A stretch of 64,000 bases of DNA from RPRB01 sp035519675 (GCA_035519675.1 DATIWB010000020.1:24385-88384), one strand, 5' to 3'. Positions 44,703 to 54,319 are shown, counted from the first letter of the stretch. The notes: generated from the sequence alone by a model not told the origin. Made by a program: numbers and translations.

Positions 44703-44831
44703 GGCGATCCAGGTAGGTGTAACAATGCGCTCCGACGCGCAAGTCCGCGAGCTTGCCCGGGACCCCTCTTCACGTCATCGTCACTCACCTGGAACCCCCC
44801 GGACGCACCGTTCCGGACGCTCCCTCTGCCC

Positions 44832-46982
44832 GTGGACTCGACCGACCCCCGGATGTTCATCAACCGCGAGCTGAGCGCGCTCGCCTTCAACCTCCGCATC
44901 CTGGCGGAGGCGCAGGACGCCGCCCTTCCCCCGTTCGAGCGGGTCCGGTTCCTCTCCATCGCCTCGGCGAACCTGGACGAGTTCTTCATGGTGCGGGTCG
45001 CGGGCATCAAACAGCAGCTCGCCTCCGGCGTCACAGCCACCGAGGCCGACGGCCTCTCGCCCACCGAACAGTTCCAGGCCATCACCGCCGAGGTCCGGGA
45101 GATGGTGAGGCTGTTCGACGCCGTCTGGCGGGACGAGCTGGTGCCGCTGCTCCGCGCGCACGGACTGGAGCTCCTCTCGCCCGACGCCCTGGACCGCCCA
45201 CAGCGCGAGGCGGCGCGGGAGCATTTCCGCTCGACTGTCTTCCCCGCCCTGACCCCGCTGGCGGTGGACCCGGGCCACCCTTTTCCGCACCTTCGCAACA
45301 AGTCGCTGAACCTCGCCGCGGTCCTCCATCGCGAGGGACGGAAGCGGCGCGCCGGTAGCGGCCCGGGCGATCTGGCAGTGGTGCAGGTGCCCACGGTGCT
45401 CCCCCGGCTCGTTCCGCTGCCGGCGGACGAGGGACGGAGCGCGTATCTGCTGCTCGAGGACCTGATCGGCCTCTTCCTGGGTGAGCTGTTCCCCGGCTTC
45501 ACCGTGGAGCACCGGGCGGCGTTCCGGGTGACGCGGAACTGGGATCTGAACGTGGACGAGGAGGAGTCCGAGGACCTCATGTCCACCATCCAGGAGGAGC
45601 TCCGTCGGCGGGACCGCGGAATGGCGGTGCGGCTGGAGCTGGACCAGGGCGCCACCCTGGCGCTGGAGGCCTCGCTGCGCCAGTCGCTGGGGCTGACCCA
45701 CGAGGACGTCTATCGCTCCGAGGCGCCGCTGCAGCTGTCGGACCTGACGGCGCTGGCCGAGCGCGACCACCGGCCCGAGCTCCGGGCCGAGCCCTTCACC
45801 CCGGCCCTGCCACCGCCGCTCCGTGACGCGGAGAGCCTCTTTCCGGTGCTGGCCCGTGGCGACATCCTGCTCCAGCACCCCTACGAGTCGTTCGATCCGG
45901 TGACCCGCTTCATCGAGGAGGCAGCGGACGATCCGAACGTCCTGGCCATCAAGCAGACGCTGTACCGCATCGCCCCGGACAGCCCCATCGCCCGGGCGCT
46001 CAGCCGCGCCGCGGAGAACGGCAAGCAGGTGGCGGCGCTGGTGGAGCTGAAGGCCCGGCTGGACGAGGCGAACAACATCGCCTGGGCCCGGAGGATGGAG
46101 GAGGCGGGGGTGCACGTGGTCTACGGCCTCATCGGGCTCAAGACCCACTGCAAGATTGCCCTGGTGGTCCGGCGCGAGGGCCAGGGCATCCGCCGCTACG
46201 TGCACCTCGGGACCGGCAACTACAACGCGCTCACCGCGAGGCAGTACACCGACCTGTCGCTGTTCACCGCCCGCACCGCGGTGGCTGACGACGTGAGCGC
46301 GCTGTTCAACATGCTCACCGGCTACGCCGTCCCGCCGACGTTCAAGCGCCTGGTGGTCGCCCCCTTCGGGCTGCAAGAGAAGCTCATCGAGCTCATCCGG
46401 CGCGAGGCAGACCGGGCACGCCGCGGAGAAGGCGCCCAGATCCTGGTCAAGGTGAACCACCTGGTGGACGCGGCGCTCATCAAGGAGCTCTACGCCGCCT
46501 CCCAGGCCGGCGTCCGGATCGACCTGCTGATCCGCGGAATCTGCTGTCTGCGGCCGGGCCTCCTGGGCGTCTCGGAGAACATCCGGGTCCGCGCCATCAC
46601 CGACCGGTTCCTGGAGCACGGCCGGGTCTTCGCCTTCGGGACGCCGGAGCGGGCGGAGGTGTTCCTCTCCAGCTCCGACTGGATGCCTCGGAACTTCATC
46701 CGCCGGGTCGAGGTGATGGTGCCGATCGAGGACCCGGTCATCCGGCTCCGGCTGCTGGACGAGGTGCTGGGCATCGGGTTCCGGGACGACGCGAAGGCGA
46801 CCGAGCTGCAGCCGGACGGAACGTACCTCCCGGTCCGGACCGAGGGTGGCCCGACCGTGCGGAGCCAGGCGACGTTCCTCGAGCGCGCGCACCGGGCGGA
46901 GGCGGGCAAGGAGGCCGTCATCCGGCACATCGCCGCGCCCGAGCCGCCGGCGCCACCACGCAGCGCCGTCCCGCAGGCCTGA
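44832..46982 (+). CDS. ppk1: polyphosphate kinase
   Basis: The GTG at 44832 gives 716 residues; an ATG at 44853 is also possible. The start has FINRELSALAFNLRILAEAQD and LSIASANLDEFFMVRVAG. The catalytic His lies in YGLIGLKTHCKIALVVRR and a second conserved His in RFLEHGRVFAFG. SSSDWMPRNFIRRVEV is a family marker. It makes polyphosphate from ATP. A frame extending to 44010 runs antisense through ppx and is rejected. Confidence 0.97.
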   Translation: MDSTDPRMFINRELSALAFNLRILAEAQDAALPPFERVRFLSIASANLDEFFMVRVAGIKQQLASGVTATEADGLSPTEQFQAITAEVREMVRLFDAVWRDELVPLLRAHGLELLSPDALDRPQREAAREHFRSTVFPALTPLAVDPGHPFPHLRNKSLNLAAVLHREGRKRRAGSGPGDLAVVQVPTVLPRLVPLPADEGRSAYLLLEDLIGLFLGELFPGFTVEHRAAFRVTRNWDLNVDEEESEDLMSTIQEELRRRDRGMAVRLELDQGATLALEASLRQSLGLTHEDVYRSEAPLQLSDLTALAERDHRPELRAEPFTPALPPPLRDAESLFPVLARGDILLQHPYESFDPVTRFIEEAADDPNVLAIKQTLYRIAPDSPIARALSRAAENGKQVAALVELKARLDEANNIAWARRMEEAGVHVVYGLIGLKTHCKIALVVRREGQGIRRYVHLGTGNYNALTARQYTDLSLFTARTAVADDVSALFNMLTGYAVPPTFKRLVVAPFGLQEKLIELIRREADRARRGEGAQILVKVNHLVDAALIKELYAASQAGVRIDLLIRGICCLRPGLLGVSENIRVRAITDRFLEHGRVFAFGTPERAEVFLSSSDWMPRNFIRRVEVMVPIEDPVIRLRLLDEVLGIGFRDDAKATELQPDGTYLPVRTEGGPTVRSQATFLERAHRAEAGKEAVIRHIAAPEPPAPPRSAVPQA

Positions 46983-47057
46983 GAGGGTCGGGCGAGGACG
47001 TCCGAGGCTCGGCGACTTGCACCGCCCGCGTGGGGCTGAGAGACACGTGCGGAACCG

Positions 47058-48962
47058 GTGACCCTCCTCCGCGCCGCCGACGTCTCGCTCTCGTTCGGGA
47101 GCCGCACCCTCTTCCACGACCTGACGCTGGTGGTCGAGGAGGACGAGCGCGTCGGCCTGGTCGGGGTCAATGGCTCGGGCAAGTCGACGCTGATGCGCAT
47201 CCTCGCCGGGGAGCTGCAGCCGGACGCCGGGGAGCTGCAGCTCCGCCGGGGCGCGCGGGTCACCTTCCTCCCGCAGGAGCCGGAGTTCCCGCCGGGCGCG
47301 ACCGTCTCCGGCGAGCTCTCGGTGGCGCAGGCGCCGCTCCGCGTGGCGCTCGAGCAGCACCACGCCCTGTCCCACCAGCTCGGCTCGCTCGGCGGCGAGG
47401 CACTGGTGCGCGCCACCGCCCAGCTTGCCGGGCTCGCCGACCGCATCGAGTCGCTCGGTGGCTGGGACACCGAGCACCAGGCGCGCACACTGCTCGACCG
47501 GCTGGGGGTGAAGGACTGGGACCGGCCGGTGGCCCAGCTCTCGGGAGGCGTGCGCAAGCGGGTGGCCATTGCCCGGGCCCTGCTCTCCCGGCCGGATCTT
47601 CTCCTGCTGGACGAGCCGACGAACCACCTCGACGCGGACACGGTGGAATGGCTCGAGGACGCGCTCGACGCGCTCCCCGGCGCGCTGCTCCTGGTCACCC
47701 ACGACCGGTACTTCCTCGACAGCCTGGTGGACCGGATCGTCGAGATCCAGCCCGGGGGGGCGGTGGTCTCGTACCCGGGGAACTACCAGGCCTATCTCGA
47801 GCAGAAGCTCGCCGCGGAGGAGGACGCCGCGCGCGCCGAGCACAAGCGGGGGCGGTGGATCGCCCAGGAGGTCGCCTGGCTCCGGCGCGGCCCCGAGGCC
47901 CGGCGAACGAAGAGCCGGGCCCGCATCGAGCGCGCCCGGCGGCTCATGGCCGAGCCGCGCTTCCGCCGGCCGCGCGTCCCCGAGCTCCAGATGGCCGAGG
48001 CCGAGCGGCTGGGCCACACCGTCGTCGAGGCCAAGGAGGTCGCCTTCGGGTGGCCGGGGCGGAACGTCTTCCGCGGCGTGTCGCTCATCGTCCAGTCGGG
48101 CGACCGGGTGGGCATCGTCGGCCCGAACGGTGCAGGAAAGACCACCCTGCTGCGCGTGCTCCTTGGCGAGCTCCCTCCCCAGGACGGGACGGTGGTCCGC
48201 GGACGCACGGTGCGGGTGGCGCACTTCGACCAGGGCCGCGCCTCGCTCGATCCCGAGCAGACGGTCTACGAGGCGGCCTCGAGCGAGGAGCAGGTGGAGC
48301 TCCGGGGCCAGGCCGTCGCCTTGCGGGACTACCTGGACGATCTGCTCTTTCCCGTCCCGATGCAGCGGATGAAGGTCGCCGCGCTGTCAGGCGGCGAGCG
48401 GAACCGGCTCCTGCTCGCCCGGCTCTTCTTGCAGGGCGCGAATCTCCTCGTCCTGGACGAGCCCACCAACGACCTGGACCTTCCGACGTTGAACGTGCTG
48501 GAGCGCCTGCTGCTCGGCTTCACCGGCGCGGTGCTCCTGGTGACGCACGACCGGTATTTCCTGGACAAGGTGGCGACCCGCATCCTGGCCGTGGAGGGAG
48601 ACGGCAAGGTGATCTCGTGGCCCGGGAACTTCACCACCTACCGGGCGCTCCGGGCGCAGACCGCCCTGGCGGCCCCACCGTCGACCGGCACGCGCCACCC
48701 GGATGCCCCGGCGGCGATCGTTCCGGACGAACCCCCCCGCCCGCGCCGGCTCGGGTACCAGGCGCAGCGGGAGCTCGAGGGGATGGAGGCGGCGATCGAG
48801 GCTGCAGAGGCTCGCCGTGCCGCGGCGGAGGCCGAGCTGCTCCGGCCGGAGGTCTACTCCGACGGACGTCGGGCGGCCGAGGCGCAGGCGGCGCTCGCCG
48901 CGGCCTCGGCCGAGGTCGACCGTCTCTATGCCCGCTGGGCCGAGCTGACGTCGCTCGGGTAA
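47058..48962 (+). CDS. uup: ABC-F ATPase Uup
   Basis: The GTG at 47058 gives 634 residues with two ATPase domains. Domain 1: GVNGSGKST, LSGGVRKRVAIAR, LLLDEPTNHLD. Domain 2: GPNGAGKTTLL, LSGGERNRLLLARL, LVLDEPTNDLD. A linker of basic helices connects them, and a C-terminal coiled coil (about 565-634) is the Uup-type tail. There is no membrane domain. Uup acts on ribosomes or DNA structures to limit precise excision. Confidence 0.93.
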   Translation: MTLLRAADVSLSFGSRTLFHDLTLVVEEDERVGLVGVNGSGKSTLMRILAGELQPDAGELQLRRGARVTFLPQEPEFPPGATVSGELSVAQAPLRVALEQHHALSHQLGSLGGEALVRATAQLAGLADRIESLGGWDTEHQARTLLDRLGVKDWDRPVAQLSGGVRKRVAIARALLSRPDLLLLDEPTNHLDADTVEWLEDALDALPGALLLVTHDRYFLDSLVDRIVEIQPGGAVVSYPGNYQAYLEQKLAAEEDAARAEHKRGRWIAQEVAWLRRGPEARRTKSRARIERARRLMAEPRFRRPRVPELQMAEAERLGHTVVEAKEVAFGWPGRNVFRGVSLIVQSGDRVGIVGPNGAGKTTLLRVLLGELPPQDGTVVRGRTVRVAHFDQGRASLDPEQTVYEAASSEEQVELRGQAVALRDYLDDLLFPVPMQRMKVAALSGGERNRLLLARLFLQGANLLVLDEPTNDLDLPTLNVLERLLLGFTGAVLLVTHDRYFLDKVATRILAVEGDGKVISWPGNFTTYRALRAQTALAAPPSTGTRHPDAPAAIVPDEPPRPRRLGYQAQRELEGMEAAIEAAEARRAAAEAELLRPEVYSDGRRAAEAQAALAAASAEVDRLYARWAELTSLG

Positions 48963-48997
48963 CCGCCCGCGGCCGCCCAGGCCAAGGCCTGCACCTT

Positions 48998-49038
48998 GCT
49001 CCACCGTTCGACCTGACCGATAGATCGGGCGGTGGAGC
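48998..49038. promoter_or_regulatory. nested inverted repeats over the lysR start
   Basis: GCTCCACCG (48998-49006) and CGGTGGAGC (49030-49038) are nine-base arms, the second covering the GTG start. Between them CCGAT-AG-ATCGG (49017-49028) is a second palindrome. This is a candidate autoregulatory operator for the LysR regulator. Confidence 0.45.
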
Positions 49039-49916
49039 TTCGACATCTCGAGACCTTCGCCACCGTGCTCGAGGCGGGGACCTTCCTCGCCGCGGCGCGG
49101 ACGCTGCGCTGCTCCCAGTCCACGGTCACCCTCCACATCCAGGAGCTGGAGCGCGAGCTGGGACTGGAGCTCTTCTCCCGGGAGGGGCGCCGGGTCCGGC
49201 TCACCCCCGCCGGCGAGTCGCTCCGCGCGCTCTCCCAGCGAGTCCGGGATTCGGTCCTCGCCCTGCGCCGGGGGGCGGAGGAGCTGCGGGACGGTGGAGC
49301 GGGCGAGGTCGCGCTCGGCGCGGTCGAGCCGGCGGCCAGCACCCGGGTCAGTCCCGTCCTCGCCAACTTCTCCCGGGCCCGGCCCAGGCTGCGGCTCCGC
49401 CTCGAGGTCTCCGGCACCGCCACCCTCTCCCGGCGGGTCGCGGACGGGCAGCTGGCGTTCGCGGTCGTCTCGCCGCCGCCGGGCTCGCTGGGGTTGAGCT
49501 TCCTGCCCTGCTTCCGGCAGCGGATGGAGCTGCTGCTGCCCAGCCGCCATCCCCTGGCCCGGGCCCGACGCATCCGCGCCCGAGATCTGGCGACGGCCCG
49601 CCTCCTCCTCACCGAGCATGGGTGCGCCTACCGGGAGGCGACCGAGGTCGCGCTCCGGACGCGCGGGGTCCAGGTCGCCTGCGAGGTGGAGATCGGCAGC
49701 ATCGGGGCGCTCCGGTCGGCGGTGCGCGACGGCCTCGGCATCGCCCTGGTCCCGGTGCCGGACCGGCTACGCCCCGGAGCGGGGCTTTGCCTGCGTGCGC
49801 TGAGCGACGTGGACCTGACGCTGGTGATGGGCCTCGCCCGCCGCGAGGGCGCGTTCGCCACCCGCGCGGAGGCGGCGCTCTTCGCCGCGCTGTCGTCCGC
49901 GCTGGCCGGCGAATGA
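49032..49916 (+). CDS. LysR-family transcriptional regulator
   Basis: The GTG at 49032 gives 294 residues. The HTH is at the N-terminus (LRHLETFATVLEAGTFLAAARTLRCSQSTVTLHIQELERELG), followed by a substrate-binding domain with two lobes and the phrase EIGSIGALRSAVRDGLGIALVP. LysR proteins usually regulate a neighbouring gene; here the downstream permease is 87 bases away. Effector unknown. Confidence 0.92.
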   Translation: MELRHLETFATVLEAGTFLAAARTLRCSQSTVTLHIQELERELGLELFSREGRRVRLTPAGESLRALSQRVRDSVLALRRGAEELRDGGAGEVALGAVEPAASTRVSPVLANFSRARPRLRLRLEVSGTATLSRRVADGQLAFAVVSPPPGSLGLSFLPCFRQRMELLLPSRHPLARARRIRARDLATARLLLTEHGCAYREATEVALRTRGVQVACEVEIGSIGALRSAVRDGLGIALVPVPDRLRPGAGLCLRALSDVDLTLVMGLARREGAFATRAEAALFAALSSALAGE

Positions 49917-49920
49917 CCTA

Positions 49921-49941
49921 TCGATTCCATGGAACAATCGA
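49921..49941. promoter_or_regulatory. inverted repeat between lysR and the permease gene
   Basis: TCGATT (49921-49926) and AATCGA (49936-49941) form six-base arms around a spacer that contains the palindrome TTCCATGGAA. The stretch is A/T-rich compared with surroundings. The preceding bases read CTATCG, also found inverted in the palindrome before lysR. Candidate regulator binding site or promoter for the permease gene. Confidence 0.4.
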
Positions 49942-50003
49942 CCCACTAACTTCAACAAGCGTGAACGGTCGCCGAGGAGTACCCAGCCCTGCCGGAGGTC
50001 TCG

Positions 50004-52436
50004 ATGGACGCTCTGGTGCAGGACCTCAAGGCCGCTGCTCGCTCGCTCCGGGCCCGCAAGGGGTTCGTCGCGCTCGCGGTGGGGACACTGGCGCTGGCGC
50101 TCGGCGCGAACTCCTCGGTCTTCGGAGTCATCCACGCGGTGCTCCTCGAGCAGCTTCCGTACCGTGACCCCGAGCGGCTGGCCATCCTCTGGAACGTCAA
50201 GGCGGACGGAGAGAACGAGGTGCTCTCGGTCGCAAACTTCGAGGACTACCAGACCGGCGCCCGTGCCCTGGAGCGGATCGCCGCCTGGTTCGAGCAGGGC
50301 GTCAACCTCACCGGCGAGGGCGAGCCGGAGCGCCTCTTCGCCGCCAGGGTCAGCACCGGCTTCTTCGAGGTGCTCGGCGCCGCCCCGGCCCTGGGCCATG
50401 CGTTCGGCCCGGCGGACCACGCCGGCGGCGGCGCGCACGTGGCGGTCCTCGGGGATGCGCTCTGGCGGCGGCGGTTCGGCGGTGATCCGGCGGTGATCGG
50501 CCGGACGCTCCGGCTCGGCGACGACAGCTACGAGGTGGTGGGGGTGATGGCCCCGGGCTTCTTCTTCCCCGGTGCCCGGGCCGACCTCGCCCTGCCCGTG
50601 GATCTCGCGACCGAGCCACGCCGCGCGCGGCGGGATGACGGCTTTCTCCGGGTGGTGGCCCGGCTCGCCCCGGGCGTCACCCGGGCCCAGGCCGAGCGGC
50701 AGATGTCGGAGATCGCCCGTGATCTTCGAGCACGCTACCCCGAGACCAACAGCCGGCAGATGGCGGTCTCGCTCCCGCCACTGGCCGACGAGCTGGTGGG
50801 CTCCTTCCGTTCGCAGCTGAGGTTGCTCCAGGCTGCGGTGGGGCTGGTGGTCCTCATCGCCTGCCTGAACCTGGCCATGCTGCTGCTCGCCTCGGCGAGC
50901 GGGAGGAGCCGGGAGATGGCGGTGAAGTCGGCGCTGGGGGCCGGCCGGGCCAGGCTCGCCCGCCAGCTCTTCGCCGAGAGCCTGGCCCTCGCCGCCGCCG
51001 GTGGCCTGCTCGGGGCGCTGGTCGGAGTGCTCGGCACCCGGGTGCTGGTGGCGCTCAGCCCGACCCAGGTGCCGCGCCTCGCCGACGCGCACTTCGGGTC
51101 CACCTCCCTGGCCTTCACCCTCGCCGTCGCTGCGCTCACCGCCGTCGTGTTCGGCCTGGGGCCCGCGCTCTCGGTGTCCAGCAGCTCGCCCCAGCGCGCG
51201 CTGGGCGATGGGCGGTCCTCCGCTGCTCCGAGCGCGGTGGGTGCCCGCCGGGCGCTGGTGGCGATCGAGGTGGCGCTCTCGCTCGCGCTGCTGACCGTGG
51301 CGGGGCTGATGGTGCTCAGCTTCGCCCGGCTCCTCCGCGTGGATCCCGGCTTCCGTCCGGGCGGGGCGCTCAGCTTCCGGGTGACGCTGCCCACCTCGCG
51401 GTACGCCGAGCGCGAGCAGCTGGAGCGGTTCCAGAACGAGCTCGGGGCCCGACTTCTCGCCCTTCCCGGAGTCCGGGAGGCGGGCAGCGTGCAGCTTCTC
51501 CCGCTCAGTGGAGGGCTCTCCCGGGTCGACTTCACGGTGGAGGGAAGCCCGCCGGCGCGGGAGGAGGACGTCCCGAGCGTCGACTACCGCATGGTCTCCC
51601 CGGGGTACCTCCGCGCCGCGGGCATCGGGCTCCTGGCGGGCCGGGAGCTCTCGGAGAAAGACCGGTCCGACGCGCCCCCGGTGGCGCTGGTGAGCCGCCG
51701 CCTCGCAGAGCGCTTCTTCCCGGGCCGCAGCGCGGTGGGCGGGCGGCTGCTGGTGGGCGACGGATTCACCACCCCGAGGCCGGTGGAGATCGTCGGCGTG
51801 GTGGGCGACGTGCGCGATGCCGGCCTCGACGCCGAGCCGGGCCTGACCCTCTACATCCCGCTGCCCCAGGTCCCGAAAGGCGTGATGGTCTATGCCCGGA
51901 ACATGTTCTGGGTCGTCCGGACCTCCGGCGACCCGCAGCTGTCGAAGCGACCGGTGCTCGCCGCGCTCCACGGGCAGGACGGGCTGTTGCCGGCGACCGC
52001 GGTGCAGACCATGGACGAGCTGCTGTCGCGCTCCGTCGCCCCGAGGCGCTTCAACCTACTGCTGGTCGACCTCTTCGCCGCCGCGGCGCTGCTCCTCTCC
52101 GGGCTCGGAGTCTACGCGGTGAGCACGCAGACGGTGGCCCTCCGCCGGCGCGAGCTGGCGATCCGCCTCGCCCTGGGAGCGGCGCCCGCGGGGCTCCAGC
52201 GGCTGGTGATCGGCGGTTCGATGCGCCCGGTGCTGCTCGGTCTGCTGGCCGGGCTGGGGTGCGCCCTGCTCGCCGGGAGGTCGATCTCCGGTCTCCTCTA
52301 CGGGGTGCGATGGACGGACCCGGTGGTGCTCCTCGGAGCGTCGGTCGTGCTGGGGCTGGCGGCGCTGCTGGCGGTCTGGATCCCCGCGCGGCGTGCGACC
52401 CGGTCGAATCCGCTGGGGGCGCTGGCTCCCGAGTGA
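50004..52436 (+). CDS. ADOP/MacB-type permease (FtsX-like)
   Basis: The 810-residue protein has the ADOP layout: start FVALAVGTLALALGANSSVFGVIHAVLL, a MacB periplasmic core (FEVLGAAPALGHAFGPAD, AVLGDALWRRRFGGDPAVIGRTLRL), an FtsX block with SREMAVKSALGAGRARLARQL, then a second copy of periplasmic core and FtsX block ending RRRELAIRLALGAAPAGLQRLV. ADOP proteins are abundant in Acidobacteria and myxobacteria and probably act with an ATPase in export. No ATPase gene is adjacent. A GGAGG lies six bases before the ATG. Confidence 0.9.
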   Translation: MDALVQDLKAAARSLRARKGFVALAVGTLALALGANSSVFGVIHAVLLEQLPYRDPERLAILWNVKADGENEVLSVANFEDYQTGARALERIAAWFEQGVNLTGEGEPERLFAARVSTGFFEVLGAAPALGHAFGPADHAGGGAHVAVLGDALWRRRFGGDPAVIGRTLRLGDDSYEVVGVMAPGFFFPGARADLALPVDLATEPRRARRDDGFLRVVARLAPGVTRAQAERQMSEIARDLRARYPETNSRQMAVSLPPLADELVGSFRSQLRLLQAAVGLVVLIACLNLAMLLLASASGRSREMAVKSALGAGRARLARQLFAESLALAAAGGLLGALVGVLGTRVLVALSPTQVPRLADAHFGSTSLAFTLAVAALTAVVFGLGPALSVSSSSPQRALGDGRSSAAPSAVGARRALVAIEVALSLALLTVAGLMVLSFARLLRVDPGFRPGGALSFRVTLPTSRYAEREQLERFQNELGARLLALPGVREAGSVQLLPLSGGLSRVDFTVEGSPPAREEDVPSVDYRMVSPGYLRAAGIGLLAGRELSEKDRSDAPPVALVSRRLAERFFPGRSAVGGRLLVGDGFTTPRPVEIVGVVGDVRDAGLDAEPGLTLYIPLPQVPKGVMVYARNMFWVVRTSGDPQLSKRPVLAALHGQDGLLPATAVQTMDELLSRSVAPRRFNLLLVDLFAAAALLLSGLGVYAVSTQTVALRRRELAIRLALGAAPAGLQRLVIGGSMRPVLLGLLAGLGCALLAGRSISGLLYGVRWTDPVVLLGASVVLGLAALLAVWIPARRATRSNPLGALAPE

Positions 52437-52488
52437 GCGCTCTGGGCCTGCGCCCGCGCATCACCAGGCCCCTGGGGGCTCTCCACCG

Positions 52489-53157
52489 TCAGGGCCCGGC
52501 GAGGGGACGGTAGACGCCGGCCTGGGCGAAGGTCGGCACGCCGCTCGGCCGCCGGGCCCAACCGTTCATCACCAGCGTGAGCCTGAGCTGGCCCCGCTTT
52601 CGCAGCCGCGAGGCTGGCACCTGGTTGCGCGCATCGAGCACTCCGTGGGTGAGCCGTCCGTCGAAGGCCACGAAGCGGTTGGGGCGCGGAGCGACCAGGT
52701 CCGCCTCGAGCGGCAGCGGAACCAGCGCGGGGTTGCGCGGGTCCGGCGCCTGCCGGGTCACGACGAGCGCACCGCCCTGCACCCGGTTGAGGAAGAGCAC
52801 CGACGACAGCCGCGGATGGCGCTCCGGCCCACCCCGCAGGGCCAGCCGCTCGTCGCGGTCGCGGTGGAAATCCACTCGGACGTCGTGGGTCCACATCCTC
52901 GAGAGCCACCACTCGGCTCCGCATGCGCCCGCGTCCCGGAAGCGACCGGCGAGCGAGAGGATGGCCAGCTCGGGGAGCGCCGACGGCCGCATGTCGAGCG
53001 CGAACCAGAAGGTGGTCTCGTACGTGCGCCGGATCCCCGCCGTCCCGAGCGCCATCACCGCGCCCCGGAGCTTCCGGAACAGTGGCGGCGGAAGCGCCCC
53101 GTCCACCAGCTGGACGAGCCGCTCCGGGTGCCGGCGATCGGAGAGGGAGGGGCTCAC
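52489..53157 (-). CDS. 2OG-Fe(II) oxygenase-like protein
   Basis: The GTG at 53157 (222 residues) is preferred to one at 53196, which would overlap the broken hydrolase. The core shows a likely Fe ligand pair His-x-Asp in VDFHRDRDE, a beta strand phrase RLSSVLFLNRV, a distal His in GRLTHGV and an Arg in RLTLVMNGW that could bind 2-oxoglutarate. The fold is that of prolyl-4-hydroxylase-type oxygenases, but identity is low by eye. Follows the hydrolase remnant by four bases. Confidence 0.65.
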   Translation of the reverse strand: MSPSLSDRRHPERLVQLVDGALPPPLFRKLRGAVMALGTAGIRRTYETTFWFALDMRPSALPELAILSLAGRFRDAGACGAEWWLSRMWTHDVRVDFHRDRDERLALRGGPERHPRLSSVLFLNRVQGGALVVTRQAPDPRNPALVPLPLEADLVAPRPNRFVAFDGRLTHGVLDARNQVPASRLRKRGQLRLTLVMNGWARRPSGVPTFAQAGVYRPLAGP

Positions 53158-53161
53158 GGCT

Positions 53162-53492
53162 TCAGAGCAAGGCGAGCACGGCGCGGGCGAACGCATCCGG
53201 CGTCTCCTGCGGCAGGTGGTGCCCGGCGCCGGGCACCACCTGGTGCGCCCTCAGCTGGGTGAACCTGGGCGAGGGGCCGATCGGAGGGGTGACTCCGTCG
53301 TCGGCGCCCTCGAGGGTGATGGCAGGAACGGCGATGTCCGGCTGCGCCGCGAGCCTCCGCTCGACGTCGTCGAGCCCCGGGTCTCCAGGAACCAGCCCGA
53401 AGCGGTGCCGGTAGGAGTGGATGCGGCCCATCGGCCTTGCCGGTCTCCTCGAAGGCGATCTCCAGGGACGGGGTCTGGATCCGCTTCAGCAT
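53162..53492 (-). pseudogene. alpha/beta hydrolase (epoxide-hydrolase-like) remnant, large internal deletion
   Basis: The ATG at 53492 opens MLKRIQTPSLEIAFEETGKADG, the N-terminal strand of an alpha/beta hydrolase. The sequence then shifts frame and continues IHSYRHRFGLVPGDPG, the family's C-terminal region ending HHLPQETPDAFARAVLALL with the catalytic His. The usual nucleophile elbow, cap domain and oxyanion-hole strand (about 190 residues) are missing. A standard start inside the C-terminal frame (53431) would make an 89-residue inactive fragment. The start overlaps the MnmC-like gene stop by seven bases. Confidence 0.85.
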
Positions 53493-54319
53493 GCAGCTCC
53501 TCCTCCGGGGCCGAACTGCGGATGGGCGAGCACCGCCCGCTCCAGCTCGGGGCTCAGCCGCTCGACACCGTGAGGAGCTCGCGCACTCGAGCGACGCCAG
53601 CGCTGGAGCCAGCGGGGCCCGAGCGGAGCCTGGAGCGCCGCCGGTCCGTCGCTCGCCACCGTGGTCTCCTTCACCGCGGCAGTTGCCCCGGTTCCGACCC
53701 AGAACCCGGCCAGGAGGAGTGTCACCCGGGTCCGGGTCGATGCGCTGTAGGTCGACAGCAGCCCTCCGGGGGCCAGGACCTGCCGGAAGCGGCGCAGCGC
53801 CTCCACCGTCCACAGCGCGGGGTTCACCTCCGGCGAGAAGGGATCGAAGCAGATGACGTCCTGGAGAGCTTCGAGGAGACCCAGGGAGTCGAGCGCATCT
53901 CCCTCGCGCCACGTCCAGCGCAGCCCCGGCCTCTCGACCGAGTGGCGGGCGAGCAGCGATTCCAGCACCTCCCGGTGTGCGGCCTGGACCGGGAAACGCT
54001 CCGGGTCGCCCAGCGCGAGGCGCAGCGGCCCATCGTCCCGTTCGAGGCTGGTGAGGTGCAGAGCGCTCCCCTTCACCCTGGCCGCGCAGTCGACGACCGC
54101 CAGGGCGTTGGTCGCCGCGCCGAGCCCCACGTCCAGCACCCGGAGCGGCGCAGCCCCGGCGGCGCTCAGGCGTTCGACGAGCCGGGTCTGCTCGACGTAC
54201 AGCAGCTCCGCCTCGCGGCGCGGGCCCAGGCCGGGGTGCATGATCTCCCCCGAGCGGCGGTCCCGGATGCTGACCTCACCGCTTCCCAGAATCACCGCCT
54301 CGAAGTCGCTCAGGCCCAC
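53486..54319 (-). CDS. MnmC-like SAM-dependent methyltransferase
   Basis: The GTG at 54319 gives 277 residues. The SAM-binding motif is VLDVGLGAATNALA, and ICFDPFSPEVNPALWT is the MnmC-type FDPFxPxxNPELW motif. MHPGLGPRREAELLYVEQ is also typical. MnmC's methyltransferase part acts on the wobble uridine of some tRNAs; the FAD-dependent part is absent here. The start overlaps the tgt stop by ten bases, fitting a tRNA-modification operon. Confidence 0.85.
   Translation of the reverse strand: MGLSDFEAVILGSGEVSIRDRRSGEIMHPGLGPRREAELLYVEQTRLVERLSAAGAAPLRVLDVGLGAATNALAVVDCAARVKGSALHLTSLERDDGPLRLALGDPERFPVQAAHREVLESLLARHSVERPGLRWTWREGDALDSLGLLEALQDVICFDPFSPEVNPALWTVEALRRFRQVLAPGGLLSTYSASTRTRVTLLLAGFWVGTGATAAVKETTVASDGPAALQAPLGPRWLQRWRRSSARAPHGVERLSPELERAVLAHPQFGPGGGAAC

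Noticed and set aside
44010..44831. extended N-terminus of PPK1
   Set aside because: It is antisense to ppx; the GTG at 44832 gives the normal length.
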